Shown here piece by piece: positions 35,018-43,580 of a DNA stretch of 64,000 bases. The stretch covers positions 6,154,473 to 6,218,472 of the forward strand of contig NZ_CP050191.1 in the NCBI RefSeq assembly GCF_011745145.1, in the 5' to 3' direction. Position numbers and translations under genes: made by a program. Below the pieces are notes generated by a model. It searched no databases, was not told where the DNA came from, and was given only the letters and a program-made list of their open reading frames with translations. How positions within the stretch are numbered: position 1 is the stretch's first letter; each line of letters begins with the position of its first letter. Origin of the DNA: Mycobacterium sp. DL440 (GTDB lineage: Bacteria; Actinomycetota; Actinomycetes; Mycobacteriales; Mycobacteriaceae).

Positions 35018-36304
35018 TCAGAAGTACCGCAGCCAGATATACACCCAGGCCAGCGCCGTGCTGAGAGCAGTGACCACGATGCCGTAGCGGGTGAACCGCC
35101 AGAAACTGATCGGATGCCCGGCCCGCTTGGCGATGCCGATGGCCACCACATTGGCGCTGGCCGCAATGGCGGTGCCGTTGCCGCTGAAGCAGGCGCCGAG
35201 TGCGAACGCCCACCACAGCGCCTGGCCGGTCTGCGCGTCCGGAGCCTGGGCCACCATGTCCTCCACCACCGGCGTCATCGTCGCGGTGTAGGGGATGTTG
35301 TCGACGAATGCGCCGACCACCGACGAACCGAACAGCAGTGCCGTCGCCGCCCCGAACCAGTTGTCGCCGAACGCCGACTCGGCCACCGATCCAAGGGCGC
35401 CGATGACGCCGGTGTGCACCAATCCAGCGACCATCACGAACAGGCCCATGAAGAAGACCAGCGTGGGCCACTCCACTTCGGGCAGTACCTCGGCCACGTC
35501 GATGTCGGTGACCAGCAGCATCGCCCCGGCGCCCAGCAGCGCCACGATCGACGGAGCCACGTGCAACACCGAATGGAACGCGAACCCGACGATCACCACG
35601 TTGAGCACCAGCAGCGAACGGATCAGCAGTCTTCGGTCCTTGATCGCCCGACGCTCCTGCAGGGCCATCACTTCCTCGATGTGCATCTCGTCGGCGCGCA
35701 GGTCCGAACGGAACAACACCCGGGTGAACAGGACGAACAACGCAAAGATGATGATGACGATCGGCGCCATGTGGATCAGGAAGTCGTTGAAGGTCAGTCC
35801 GGCGCGACTGCCGATGATGATGTTGGGCGGATCCCCGATCAGGGTGGCGGCGCCGCCGATGTTGGAGGCCAGCACCTCGGCGATCAGATAGGGCTGCGGT
35901 GCGATGCGCAGCCGGTCGCAGATCACCAGGGTCACCGGTGCGATCAGCAGGATGATCGTAACGTTGTCGAGTACCGGCGAGGCGAATGCGGTGATCGCCA
36001 TCAACATGACCATCAACCGGAACGGATTGCCGCGAGAACGCTTGGCGGCCCAGATCGCGAGGAAATCGAAAAGCCCGGTCTGCTTGATGACGCCGACGAT
36101 CACCATCATCCCGAGCAACAGGAAGATGACGTTCCAGTCGATGCCCTGGTGCTCGGAATGGAACACCTCGGCGCCGGGGATCAGCCCGAGCAGGGCCATC
36201 AGGCCGGCGGCGACCAGGACAGTCTTGACCTTGTCGGCTCGTTCGGTGGCGATGAACCAGAAGGCGACGACGAAGATCGTCAGCGCCAGGACCGGAGCCA
36301 ACAT
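35018..36304 (-). CDS. ArsB/NhaD-superfamily ion permease
   Basis: A 428-residue, about 11-helix permease of the ion-transporter superfamily (ArsB/NhaD/SLC13). The signature blocks are S-P-V-L-D-N-V-T-I-I-L-L and G-G-A-A-T-L-I-G-D-P-P-N-I-I-I-G in the first half and a repeat-like A-F-V-D-N-I-P-Y-T-A-T-M then G-N-G-T-A-I-A-A-S-A-N-V in the second, showing inverted duplication. Related proteins carry arsenite, Na+/H+ or organic anions. Its position between a CBS protein and the Mrp operon favours cation homeostasis, an inference. It lies 11 bp after the CBS gene. Confidence 0.85.
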   Translation of the reverse strand: MLAPVLALTIFVVAFWFIATERADKVKTVLVAAGLMALLGLIPGAEVFHSEHQGIDWNVIFLLLGMMVIVGVIKQTGLFDFLAIWAAKRSRGNPFRLMVMLMAITAFASPVLDNVTIILLIAPVTLVICDRLRIAPQPYLIAEVLASNIGGAATLIGDPPNIIIGSRAGLTFNDFLIHMAPIVIIIFALFVLFTRVLFRSDLRADEMHIEEVMALQERRAIKDRRLLIRSLLVLNVVIVGFAFHSVLHVAPSIVALLGAGAMLLVTDIDVAEVLPEVEWPTLVFFMGLFVMVAGLVHTGVIGALGSVAESAFGDNWFGAATALLFGSSVVGAFVDNIPYTATMTPVVEDMVAQAPDAQTGQALWWAFALGACFSGNGTAIAASANVVAIGIAKRAGHPISFWRFTRYGIVVTALSTALAWVYIWLRYF

Positions 36305-36315
36305 GGCTCAGGGGG

Positions 36316-36804
36316 TCAGTCGCCGGGACCGGCGACCGCAAGGCTGGTCAGTAGCCGCTCGAGAGTGACTGCTCCGGTGAGCCGGCCGCTGCGGTCGACG
36401 ACGGCGATCAGCGGACTGCGCTTGTTGGCCATCACGGTGGCGATCTCCAACAGCGTCGCGTCGGGCGTCACGGTCGCGGGCTTGGTCGCGGGTCCGGGCA
36501 GGCAGTCGCCGACGGTGAGCTTGCCCGGCCCGTGCCAGAACAGGTCGGCGTGAATCTCGTCGACGGTGCGGACCAACGCCGGATCTTCTTGGTAGGACTC
36601 GGGGATCGCCAAACGCAGCACCTGAGTTCCCGGTAGCACTGCCACCGGGTGGTCGTCATCGTCGACCACCACCAGGCCGGGCAGCCGGTTGACCACCATC
36701 AGCTGAACGGCTTTCGAGACCGGGTCATCGATCCGCACAGTCGGCAGGTGGGCGGCGATTTCATGTGCCTGCATGAGCTCGTTCCAATGCGTCGCTAGTG
36801 TCAT
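36316..36804 (-). CDS. CBS-pair protein
   Basis: 162 residues with two CBS motifs: one around 14-60 ([19 protein letters not shown], then P-G-L-V-V-V-D-D) and one around 105-155 ([10 protein letters not shown], then [15 protein letters not shown]). CBS pairs bind adenine nucleotides and regulate transporters. It lies 11 bp upstream of the ArsB/NhaD permease and is co-transcribed, so it is a likely regulatory partner. An ACGAGGACG ribosome site supports ATG 36804. Confidence 0.85.
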   Translation of the reverse strand: MTLATHWNELMQAHEIAAHLPTVRIDDPVSKAVQLMVVNRLPGLVVVDDDDHPVAVLPGTQVLRLAIPESYQEDPALVRTVDEIHADLFWHGPGKLTVGDCLPGPATKPATVTPDATLLEIATVMANKRSPLIAVVDRSGRLTGAVTLERLLTSLAVAGPGD

Positions 36805-36907
36805 CGTCCTCGTTCTCCGATCAATTCGGGACGGCTGTGCGCAATGCCAGTGCGAGCTGGCGGACCGATTTCGCCTCGGCTCCGGTGGGGTGGCTGCCAG
36901 TGTGGGC

Positions 36908-36934
36908 GCCCCGGTGGTCGGTGACCATCGGGGC
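36908..36934. promoter_or_regulatory. 27-bp near-perfect palindrome between CBS and histidine-kinase genes
   Basis: Arms of 12 bases (GCCCCGGTGGTC and GACCATCGGGGC, one G/A mismatch) with a 3-base centre. It stands in a 198-base divergent promoter region, about 70 bases before the histidine-kinase GTG. The spacing suits a response-regulator or repressor operator. Confidence 0.55.
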
Positions 36935-37002
36935 TGACACCCATTCCGTGGGGGGTACAGCCTGTATGGACAACACCGCTGGTCGCGGGTCAGGCTGGAG
37001 GG

Positions 37003-37983
37003 GTGAAACCGGCGCGCACCCCGGCGGCCGCGTTGTTCCGCCGGGTGTTCCTGATCAACGGGTTGATCTTCACGCTGGGCACGCTGATCCTCGCGCTTTC
37101 CCCGGCCTCGGTGTCTTCACGGATAAAACTCACCGAAATCCCAGTTTTGGTCGTAGGTCTGGCGATTATCCTGACTGCTAACGCACTGCTCTTGAGGTCC
37201 AGTCTTGCCCCATTGGATCGGCTCGCCGCGTCAATGCGGCGAGTCGATCCGCCCAAGCGCAGCGACCGCGTGGACGACCGTGGCAGCGGTGATCTGCAGC
37301 ACCTCATCGAGTCGTTCAACGCGATGCTCGATCGGTTGGAGACCGAACGGACCACCGCGAGCGCATCGGCGCTGGCGGCCCAGGAGAACGAACGCCAGCG
37401 CATCGCACGAGAACTGCACGACGAGATCGGTCAGACCCTGACCGTCGCACTGCTCACCCTGAAGCGGGCGGTCGACCGGTCGCCGGAATCGATCCACGCC
37501 GAACTGGCCGATGCCCAGGAGATCGTGCGATCCAGTCTCGACGAGGTGCGGGACATCGCCCGGCGGCTGCGTCCGGACGCATTGGAAGACCTCGGACTGC
37601 GCAGTGCGCTGAACGCCCTCTGCAACGACTTCGCCCAGGCATCCGGTATTGCGGTGGTCAAACACATTGCACTGCAAGAGGACCGGCTCAAGTCTGATGT
37701 CGAGCTGGTCTGTTACCGGATCGCCCAGGAAGGCCTGACCAATGTGGCGCGCCACTCCGGGGCGCGCAAGGTGTGGGTGGACCTCCATATTGCAGACGAC
37801 GAACTCACGCTGCGGGTGGCCGACGACGGCCGCGGCGGCATCCCCACCGAAACGATGCGGGAAGGTGCAGGCATCAATGGAATGCGCGAACGGGCGCTGC
37901 TGGTGAACGCCGCGCTGACCATCAGCTCGCCGCCGGGCGGCGGCACCGAGGTGCGGCTGGTGATTCCGCTGCGGGGCATCTGA
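37003..37983 (+). CDS. Membrane sensor histidine kinase, NarL group
   Basis: 326 residues. One or two N-terminal helices (about 15-35 and 45-65), a short HAMP region (about 66-115), HisKA_3 with H139 in [12 protein letters not shown], and an HATPase domain with E-G-L-T-N247-V-A-R-H and A-D-D-G-R-G-G (273-279). The sensor part outside the membrane is very short, so it may sense the membrane itself or a partner. The GTG start has a GGAGGG ribosome site. The stop overlaps the response-regulator start by one base (TGATG), so the pair is coupled. Confidence 0.88.
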   Translation: MKPARTPAAALFRRVFLINGLIFTLGTLILALSPASVSSRIKLTEIPVLVVGLAIILTANALLLRSSLAPLDRLAASMRRVDPPKRSDRVDDRGSGDLQHLIESFNAMLDRLETERTTASASALAAQENERQRIARELHDEIGQTLTVALLTLKRAVDRSPESIHAELADAQEIVRSSLDEVRDIARRLRPDALEDLGLRSALNALCNDFAQASGIAVVKHIALQEDRLKSDVELVCYRIAQEGLTNVARHSGARKVWVDLHIADDELTLRVADDGRGGIPTETMREGAGINGMRERALLVNAALTISSPPGGGTEVRLVIPLRGI

Positions 37984-38630
37984 TGCCGGCCCGCATCCTG
38001 CTCGCCGATGATCACGCCCTGGTGCGCAGCGGGCTGCGGATGATCATCGATGCCGAATCCGATCTGCAGGTGGTGGCCGAGGCTGCCGACGGGGCCGAGG
38101 CACTCGCGGCGCTGGAGACGACGCCGGTGGACCTGGCGATCCTGGACATCGCGATGCCGCGGATGACGGGGCTGCAGGCCGCGCGCGAGATCAACCGAAC
38201 CCACCCGCACGTGCGGATCCTGATCCTGTCGATGTACGACAACGAGCAGTACTTTTTCGAGGCACTCAAGGCCGGGGCATCGGGGTACGTGCTGAAATCC
38301 GTGGCCGACCGCGACCTGCTCGAGGCTTGTCGGGCGACCATGCGCGGCGAGCCCTTCCTGTACGCCGGCGCCGTGACGGCGCTGATCCGCGATTATCTGC
38401 ACCGGTCACGTCAGGGCGGTGAGTTGCCGGACACCATCCTCACACCGCGGGAGGAGGAGGTGCTCAAACTGATCGCCGAGGGCTACTCGACCCGGGAGAT
38501 CGCGGCGACGCTGACCATCAGCGCCAAGACCGTCGACCGGCACCGGACCAACATCCTGGCGAAACTCGGCCTGCGAGATCGGCTGGCGCTGACGCGCTAC
38601 GCGATCCGCGCCGGGCTCATCGAACCGTGA
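37983..38630 (+). CDS. LuxR/NarL-type response regulator
   Basis: 215 residues. The receiver domain has the acidic pocket A-D-D-H and phosphoacceptor D55 in A-I-L-D-I-A-M-P. The C-terminal LuxR HTH is L-T-P-R-E-E-E-V-L-K-L-I-A-E-G-Y-S-T-R-E-I-A. It should be phosphorylated by the kinase just upstream. Candidate target: the 27-bp palindrome between the kinase and the CBS gene, which would link the pair to ion transport. The 3' end overlaps the convergent DUF1707 gene by 34 bases. Confidence 0.9.
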   Translation: MPARILLADDHALVRSGLRMIIDAESDLQVVAEAADGAEALAALETTPVDLAILDIAMPRMTGLQAAREINRTHPHVRILILSMYDNEQYFFEALKAGASGYVLKSVADRDLLEACRATMRGEPFLYAGAVTALIRDYLHRSRQGGELPDTILTPREEEVLKLIAEGYSTREIAATLTISAKTVDRHRTNILAKLGLRDRLALTRYAIRAGLIEP

Positions 38631-39046
38631 GTCCACACCGGAATGGCATGTGACGCAACGCCGATGCCCCAGCCCATGATCGGCCAGACCGGCCAGAAGT
38701 ACCAGCCGCCACCGCCGAACCCGACGGCAAGCCAGATGCCGAGCATCAGCAGGGCGCCGGCGAGGTAGGCGGCCAGGTGGATCCTGACGCTCAGCCGGGC
38801 GGCCCGCTGCTGGGCGGCGTGACGCCGGGGATCGTGACGCCGGAGCCGGCTGACGGGTAGATCGGCGACGAGTCGACGCAGCTCGTCTGCGGTCTGCGCC
38901 TGGAAGGTCGACTGCAGCCGATCCTCGTATTCGGGCATCGTCAGGTAGCCCTGGGTGAGGGCCTGGCCGAGGTCGTTAGCGGTCCGTTCGCGCTCCCGGT
39001 CGCCGGCGCGGGCGGTTTCAACGGTGTGTAGGGCGGTGTCGGCCAT
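38597..39046 (-). CDS. DUF1707 / 2TM-domain membrane protein
   Basis: 149 residues. The N-terminal R-A-G-D-R-E-R-E-R-T-A...G-Y-L-T-M-P-E-Y-E-D-R-L block is DUF1707 (about 15-70), and the C-terminus carries two membrane helices (about 90-110 and 115-135) with a W-Y-F-W-P-V-W-P motif, the 2TM domain. A GGGAG ribosome site precedes ATG 39046. It is common in actinobacteria and has no defined function. It is convergent with the response-regulator gene, overlapping by 34 bases. Confidence 0.8.
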   Translation of the reverse strand: MADTALHTVETARAGDRERERTANDLGQALTQGYLTMPEYEDRLQSTFQAQTADELRRLVADLPVSRLRRHDPRRHAAQQRAARLSVRIHLAAYLAGALLMLGIWLAVGFGGGGWYFWPVWPIMGWGIGVASHAIPVWTHGSMSPARIA

Positions 39047-39106
39047 GTCAACTCCCGTGAATCTAGTCAGTGACAAGTTGGACTATGCCACCGGAACTAG
39101 TCACCG

Positions 39107-39598
39107 TCAAGATATTGATGCGGCTTCCTGTCTGGCAAGCTCGCGCACGGTGAGTAGCTGCTTGCGCATCATCACGACGTCGCCCGCTGCCAACGCCCAG
39201 CCGATGATCCGCGGACCGCCGAAGCGCACCCGTACGTGCAGGCGGCTGCCCTTGGCGTGATCCCGAACCGCGTAGGTGACGGTGACCTTCCCGGATTGCA
39301 ATGTGACGTGCTCATTCTCGGTGAACGAGTGCAGGGTGAACAGCTGCATGAAGCGCTGACCGACCTCGAGCCGGGCGAGTCCCGGGTCCCGGGTGCGCGG
39401 ACTGTGCCGGCCGAAATTGTCGAGAAGGTCGTAGCTGTAGGGCGCGACACGCAGCTGGCACAGCCAACCGAACACGGTCGTCGTTGGTGCGTCGATGGTG
39501 ATCGCGCGGTCCGCCGAGACCGCGGTGGTGGGGGATAGTGCGTCGCATGGGAGGGTGACCGCGCGTTCATCTTCGGTCGCGCCCCAGTTCAGGATCAC
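39107..39598 (-). CDS. SRPBCC/START-like protein, second of a pair
   Basis: 163 residues with the pattern of the polyketide-cyclase/START superfamily: the R-A-I-T-I-D-A-P-T-T-T-V-F-G-W-L entry strand and helix near residues 29-45, a Y-S-Y-D-L-L-D-N-F-G-R-H block, and alternating strands through G-S-R-L-H-V-R-V-R-F-G-G. Such proteins bind hydrophobic ligands. GTG 39598 overlaps the stop of the preceding SRPBCC gene (GTGA). The pair is divergent from a TetR gene. Confidence 0.65.
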   Translation of the reverse strand: MILNWGATEDERAVTLPCDALSPTTAVSADRAITIDAPTTTVFGWLCQLRVAPYSYDLLDNFGRHSPRTRDPGLARLEVGQRFMQLFTLHSFTENEHVTLQSGKVTVTYAVRDHAKGSRLHVRVRFGGPRIIGWALAAGDVVMMRKQLLTVRELARQEAASIS

Positions 39599-39984
39599 GC
39601 CGCCACGCCTGGCCGTGGACGTAGCTGTCCGGCAATGCGTTTGAGCGCATGGCGCACGGCCACCGCGTGGGCTCCGGAGCTGATCACCAGTGCGCGGTAG
39701 ATCTTTCCGTGGATGCCTGGGAAGGCTGCCCAGGTTTGCGAGCGCACCCGGGTGCGATGGGGTCCCAGGTCGTCCAGCTCGAAGACCCACTTGTAGACCG
39801 AGAAGGGGTGGCGGCCCTTGAGGACCAGGCGTTCGCGCGGCGTGCACTCGCCGATGGCGAACCCGAACGGGGCGCGAGGCTTGGCCGGATCGCCGCACAG
39901 CGTGCGCAGGACGGCGGCCCATGTCGTGGCAGCGTCAGTGTCGAGGGTTATGGCATGCTCATCGATATAGGGTAAACGTTCCAT
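39595..39984 (-). CDS. SRPBCC/START-like protein, first of a pair
   Basis: A 129-residue probable START-like or polyketide-cyclase-type protein. Strands such as D-E-H-A-I-T-L-D-T-D-A-A-T-T-W-A-A-V-L-R at the N-terminus and V-R-S-Q-T-W-A-A-F-P-G in the middle support the fold, but the call is weaker than for the neighbours. ATG 39984 lies 21 bases from the divergent TetR start, so the regulator probably controls this gene. The upstream frame to 40143 runs antisense into the TetR gene and was not used. Confidence 0.6.
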   Translation of the reverse strand: MERLPYIDEHAITLDTDAATTWAAVLRTLCGDPAKPRAPFGFAIGECTPRERLVLKGRHPFSVYKWVFELDDLGPHRTRVRSQTWAAFPGIHGKIYRALVISSGAHAVAVRHALKRIAGQLRPRPGVAA

Positions 39985-40005
39985 ATAGAAGGACTGTACT
40001 AGATC

Positions 40006-40590
40006 ATGGCGCCTCCGCGGAAGCATGAAACCGATGCGATTTTGGATGCGACGCGGGCACTGGTGCTCGCCGAAGGGCCCAGGGCCGCAAGTGTTGCGGC
40101 AATTGCCAAGGTCAGCGGTGCGCCGGCGGGCACGCTGTATCACCGGTTCGGCAATCGCAACGGAGTGCTGACCGCGGCCTGGCTGCGGGCACTGGAGCGG
40201 TTTCAGTCCCGTGCGATGGCGGCGTCCGGGGGAAACGCCGTGGAGGCGGCGGCGGCGATGGGCGTCGCTGCCGTCGGTTTCGCCCGCGACGTCCCCGACG
40301 ACGCCCGGTTGCTGCTGACCATCCGGCCCAGCGACCTGCTCGACGGTGCTCCGGATGCGGAGTTCACCGCGACGCTGGCCGCGATGAACGCGCCACTCAT
40401 CGAGCGGTTACGCGAGTTGGCGCGCGGCATCTATGGCGACGACGACGCCCGCACGATGGACGCCATGTCGCGAGCCGTCGTCGATCTGCCCTATGCGATG
40501 GTGCGACGTCACGCCAACGATGCCGAACTGCCGCCCTGGATGGAGGAAGACCTGGCCGATGCTATCCGGAAGTTGTTGACCGCGCGGTGA
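40006..40590 (+). CDS. TetR-family regulator of the SRPBCC cluster
   Basis: 194 residues. HTH near 10-55 with A-S-V-A-A-I-A-K-V-S-G-A-P-A-G-T-L-Y-H-R-F-G-N-R, a typical TetR N-terminal domain, and a helical ligand-binding C-terminus. Only 21 bases separate its ATG from the divergent SRPBCC pair, so operator and promoter must overlap. A third SRPBCC gene follows 25 bp downstream under its own -10 box. The whole set probably responds to one lipophilic effector, which is not identifiable. Confidence 0.85.
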   Translation: MAPPRKHETDAILDATRALVLAEGPRAASVAAIAKVSGAPAGTLYHRFGNRNGVLTAAWLRALERFQSRAMAASGGNAVEAAAAMGVAAVGFARDVPDDARLLLTIRPSDLLDGAPDAEFTATLAAMNAPLIERLRELARGIYGDDDARTMDAMSRAVVDLPYAMVRRHANDAELPPWMEEDLADAIRKLLTAR

Positions 40591-40602
40591 ATCCGGTTTG
40601 GG

Positions 40603-40608
40603 TATGGT
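40603..40608 (+). promoter_or_regulatory. -10 box, leaderless SRPBCC mRNA
   Basis: TATGGT followed by 7 bases and ATG 40616. It favours this start over the upstream GTG/ATG choices in the same frame. Confidence 0.45.
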
Positions 40609-40615
40609 CGGGCCT

Positions 40616-41071
40616 ATGGATGACAAGGCCGACGTGTCAAGGGTTGTCGCAGCCAGTCGTGAGATCGCCGCACCGGCGGAGGTCATCTTCGAGCTGATCG
40701 CCGACCCATTCCAGCAACCACGCTGGGATGGCAATGAGAACCTGGCGCAGGCCGCGTCCGGGCAGCGGGTGCGTGCGGTCGGGGATGTGTTCGTCATGAC
40801 GATCACGCAGGGCGGTGACCGCGAGAACCACGTCGTGGAGTTCGAGGAAAGCCGGTGTATCGCCTGGCGGCCATCGGAGGTCGGCAAAGAACCGCCCGGC
40901 CACCTCTGGCGCTGGGAGCTGGAACCGTTGGGCGACAACCGAACTCTGGTGACCCACACCTATGACTGGTCGCAGCTTACCGATACGAAGCGGCTGGTTC
41001 GCGCACGTGCGACCACCGCGGACAAACTCTTGGCATCGACCGACCGATTGGCCGCGCTCGCCGAAACATAG
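40616..41071 (+). CDS. SRPBCC family protein
   Basis: 151 residues. S-R-E-I-A-A-P-A-E-V-I-F-E-L-I-A-D-P (about 15-32) is the SRPBCC/polyketide-cyclase opening, followed by P-R-W-D-G-N, W-R-W-E-L-E-P and the long C-terminal helix (about 118-150). It binds a hydrophobic ligand or catalyses a simple cyclisation; nothing more can be said. It lies 25 bp downstream of the TetR gene, with its own leaderless promoter. Confidence 0.8.
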   Translation: MDDKADVSRVVAASREIAAPAEVIFELIADPFQQPRWDGNENLAQAASGQRVRAVGDVFVMTITQGGDRENHVVEFEESRCIAWRPSEVGKEPPGHLWRWELEPLGDNRTLVTHTYDWSQLTDTKRLVRARATTADKLLASTDRLAALAET

Positions 41072-41356
41072 GAGCTGTCAGAGCGGGTTCGCTGTCACAG
41101 CAGTCTCAATAGCCACGGCTCGGCGAGTGGGTATCGTCGTGCCCGCCTGTCAGCGAGCCGGATGCGACTAGCGGTCGTGGGGGCGGTGTTACGCAGGTGG
41201 TTCTGGAGGCGATTGTCGCTCGATTGTCGCGCGCAGGCGGGCACTTCGAGTAGTGCTCTCTGGCGGTGGCCGAGGGGCAGGTGTGACTCGCGGCGGGGCG
41301 ACCTGACGGCAAACGTCGGTGAACAGGCGCGAAACCTGGCGGTCAGCCAAAGAATC
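41072..41356. other. Intergenic region, no gene seen
   Basis: Between the convergent SRPBCC and ATPase genes. It shows a short direct repeat (GATTGTCGCTC/GATTGTCGCGC) near 41211-41232 and small hairpins, but no open frame with coding character and no clear terminator. Confidence 0.4.
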
Positions 41357-43579
41357 TCAGCGACCGGCGGCGAAGTCCCGCAAAGTGGCGACTTGTGCCG
41401 CATCCAGTGACGGCCGCACGGTCTCGCGAGCTTTGGCGACATCAGCGGCAGTGACATCGGCCGCATCGATCGACCTGCGCATCGCCGTCAAGGCCGCCTC
41501 CCGCAGCAGCGCCACACAGTCGGCCGCGCTGTAGCCGTCCAACGCGGAAGCCAGGGCATCGAGATCGACGTCCGGAGCCAGGGGAATGGATTTGCCGCTG
41601 GTCCGCAGGATCTCGCGACGGGCGTCGGCGTCGGGCGGTTCGACGAACACGAGCCGCTCCAGCCGGCCCGGCCGCAGCAGCGCGGGGTCGATGAGGTCGG
41701 GACGGTTGGTCGCACCCAGCACCACCACGTCGCGCATCGGTTCGATGCCGTCGAGTTCGGTCAGCAGGGCCGCCACCACGCGGTCGGTCACCCCGGAATC
41801 GAAGCTCTGCCCGCGTCGCGGAGCCAGCGCGTCGATCTCATCGAGAAAGACCAGTGACGGTGCCGAATCCCTGGCGCGGGCGAACAGCTCGCGCACGGCC
41901 TTCTCCGACGAGCCGACCCACTTGTCCATCAGCTCAGCACCTTTGACCGCGTGCACAGAGAGCTTCCCCGAGCTGGCCAGGGCCCGCACCACGAAGGTCT
42001 TGCCGCAACCGGGCGGACCGTACAGCAGCACACCACGTGGGGGCTCCACGCCGAGGCGCTGGAACGTGTCCGGGTGCTGCAGCGGCCACAACACCGCCTC
42101 GGTGAGTGCCTGTTTGGTCTCGACCATGTCGCCGACGTCGTCGAGCGTGACGGAGCCGACCGACACCTCCTGCGATGCGGACCGCGACAACGGCCGGATC
42201 ACGGTCAGGGCTCCGGTCAGGTCCTCCTGCCACAGCACCGGCTCGTTGCCGTCAGCGCTGGCTCGCGAGGCTGCCCGCAACGCGCCCTCGCGGACCAGGG
42301 CCGCCAGGTCGGCGACCACGAAACCCGGTGTACGGTCAGAAATTTCGCCGAGGTTCAGCTCGGCGGACGGAACGCCGCGCAGCAGCACCTCCAACAGTGC
42401 CTTGCGGGTGGCGGCATCGGGCAGGGTCAGGGCGAGCTCGCGGTCACACAGATCCGGTGCCCGCAGCCGGGGATCCACCCCGATGGGCATCGCCGACGTC
42501 GCGACGAACGCCACGCCCCGGGTGGCGACGGCATCACGCAGTTCGCCGATGATCAGAGCGGCGACCGGCTCGGGAGCCCGGTCGGTGGCGGCGGCCGGCA
42601 GCAGCGCGTCGACATCGGAGATCAGCAGCACCCCGCCGCCGTCGCGCACGGAAGCGACCGCGTCGGACACCCGGCTGAACCGGTCGTCGGCGGCCAGCGC
42701 CCCCACTTCCGGACCGTCGAGCTCCACCAACCGCCGCTCGGTACACACGGTCCGCACCATGGTGGCCTTGCCGACACCGGCGGGACCGGACACCAGGACG
42801 CCGAGATTCGGTGTGGCACCTAGGGTTTCGAGAAGCTGGGGTTCGTCGAGTGAAAGCTTGAGCCATTCGGCGAGCTTGCCGGCCTGGGTATGAGATCCCT
42901 TGAGATCATCGAAGCTGACCGCAGGCTCGGCCCGGGCGGGGCTGATCGTGTGCGCGCCGGTGGAATCCGACGGCCCAGACCCCACACCTTCGAGGCCCGA
43001 CCCCCAGGACACCACCGAATTCGGTTGAATACTCACAGGTCCGGCCGGATCGATCCCGGTCACCGTCAGCAGTTCCGAGGTCCAGGTGATGCCCACCGAC
43101 GAGCCCAGCGCCGCGGTGGCCTGCGACGTCGAGGTGCCTGGCCCCAGATCACGGGGCAGCAGCGACACCGTGTCGCCGACCGTCATCACCTTGCCCAGCA
43201 GCGCCTGGCGCAGCGTCGCCGACGAGATCGAATCGGTCGCCAGTTTGGACCCGGTCACCGTGACCGCCCGGGCGCCGTACACCGTCACCGGCGCCACGAT
43301 CACGGTGGCGTTCTCCCGCACCCCGGCATTGGACAGCGTCACGTCGTCGAGCAGGGCGGTACCGGTCGGGGTACCGCCGGGGGCCAGGCCGATGACGGCG
43401 GCAGTAGTACGGGATCCGGTCAGTGACACCGCGTCCCACTCGCGGATCCCTAGGGCGGCGATCGCTTCGGGATGCAGCCGGACCACCCCACGGCGCGAGT
43501 CGAGTGCGGCGGTGTTCAGCCGTGCGGTCAGGCGCAGATGCCCGAGCGGTTGATCTTCTTCGGCCTCGAGCTGCGACAC
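41357..43579 (-). CDS. CDC48/p97-like double AAA+ ATPase (Rv0435c-like)
   Basis: 740 residues: an N-terminal double-psi-barrel-like domain (1-220), AAA domain D1 (about 225-455) and D2 (about 470-735). D2 is intact: Walker A G-P-P-G-C-G-K-T (521-528), pore loop K-W-V-G-S-S-E-K (553-560), Walker B L-V-F-L-D-E-I-D (576-583), and an SRH with two Arg (A-T-N-R-P-D...L-R-P-G-R-L-E-R). D1 is degenerate: Walker A G-P-A-G-V-G-K271-A272 lacks the Thr/Ser and Walker B is I-S-D-V-D instead of D-E. D1 may therefore bind ATP without hydrolysis. GTG 43579 lies 1 base after the pssA stop. Confidence 0.9.
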   Translation of the reverse strand: MSQLEAEEDQPLGHLRLTARLNTAALDSRRGVVRLHPEAIAALGIREWDAVSLTGSRTTAAVIGLAPGGTPTGTALLDDVTLSNAGVRENATVIVAPVTVYGARAVTVTGSKLATDSISSATLRQALLGKVMTVGDTVSLLPRDLGPGTSTSQATAALGSSVGITWTSELLTVTGIDPAGPVSIQPNSVVSWGSGLEGVGSGPSDSTGAHTISPARAEPAVSFDDLKGSHTQAGKLAEWLKLSLDEPQLLETLGATPNLGVLVSGPAGVGKATMVRTVCTERRLVELDGPEVGALAADDRFSRVSDAVASVRDGGGVLLISDVDALLPAAATDRAPEPVAALIIGELRDAVATRGVAFVATSAMPIGVDPRLRAPDLCDRELALTLPDAATRKALLEVLLRGVPSAELNLGEISDRTPGFVVADLAALVREGALRAASRASADGNEPVLWQEDLTGALTVIRPLSRSASQEVSVGSVTLDDVGDMVETKQALTEAVLWPLQHPDTFQRLGVEPPRGVLLYGPPGCGKTFVVRALASSGKLSVHAVKGAELMDKWVGSSEKAVRELFARARDSAPSLVFLDEIDALAPRRGQSFDSGVTDRVVAALLTELDGIEPMRDVVVLGATNRPDLIDPALLRPGRLERLVFVEPPDADARREILRTSGKSIPLAPDVDLDALASALDGYSAADCVALLREAALTAMRRSIDAADVTAADVAKARETVRPSLDAAQVATLRDFAAGR

Positions 43580-43580
43580 G

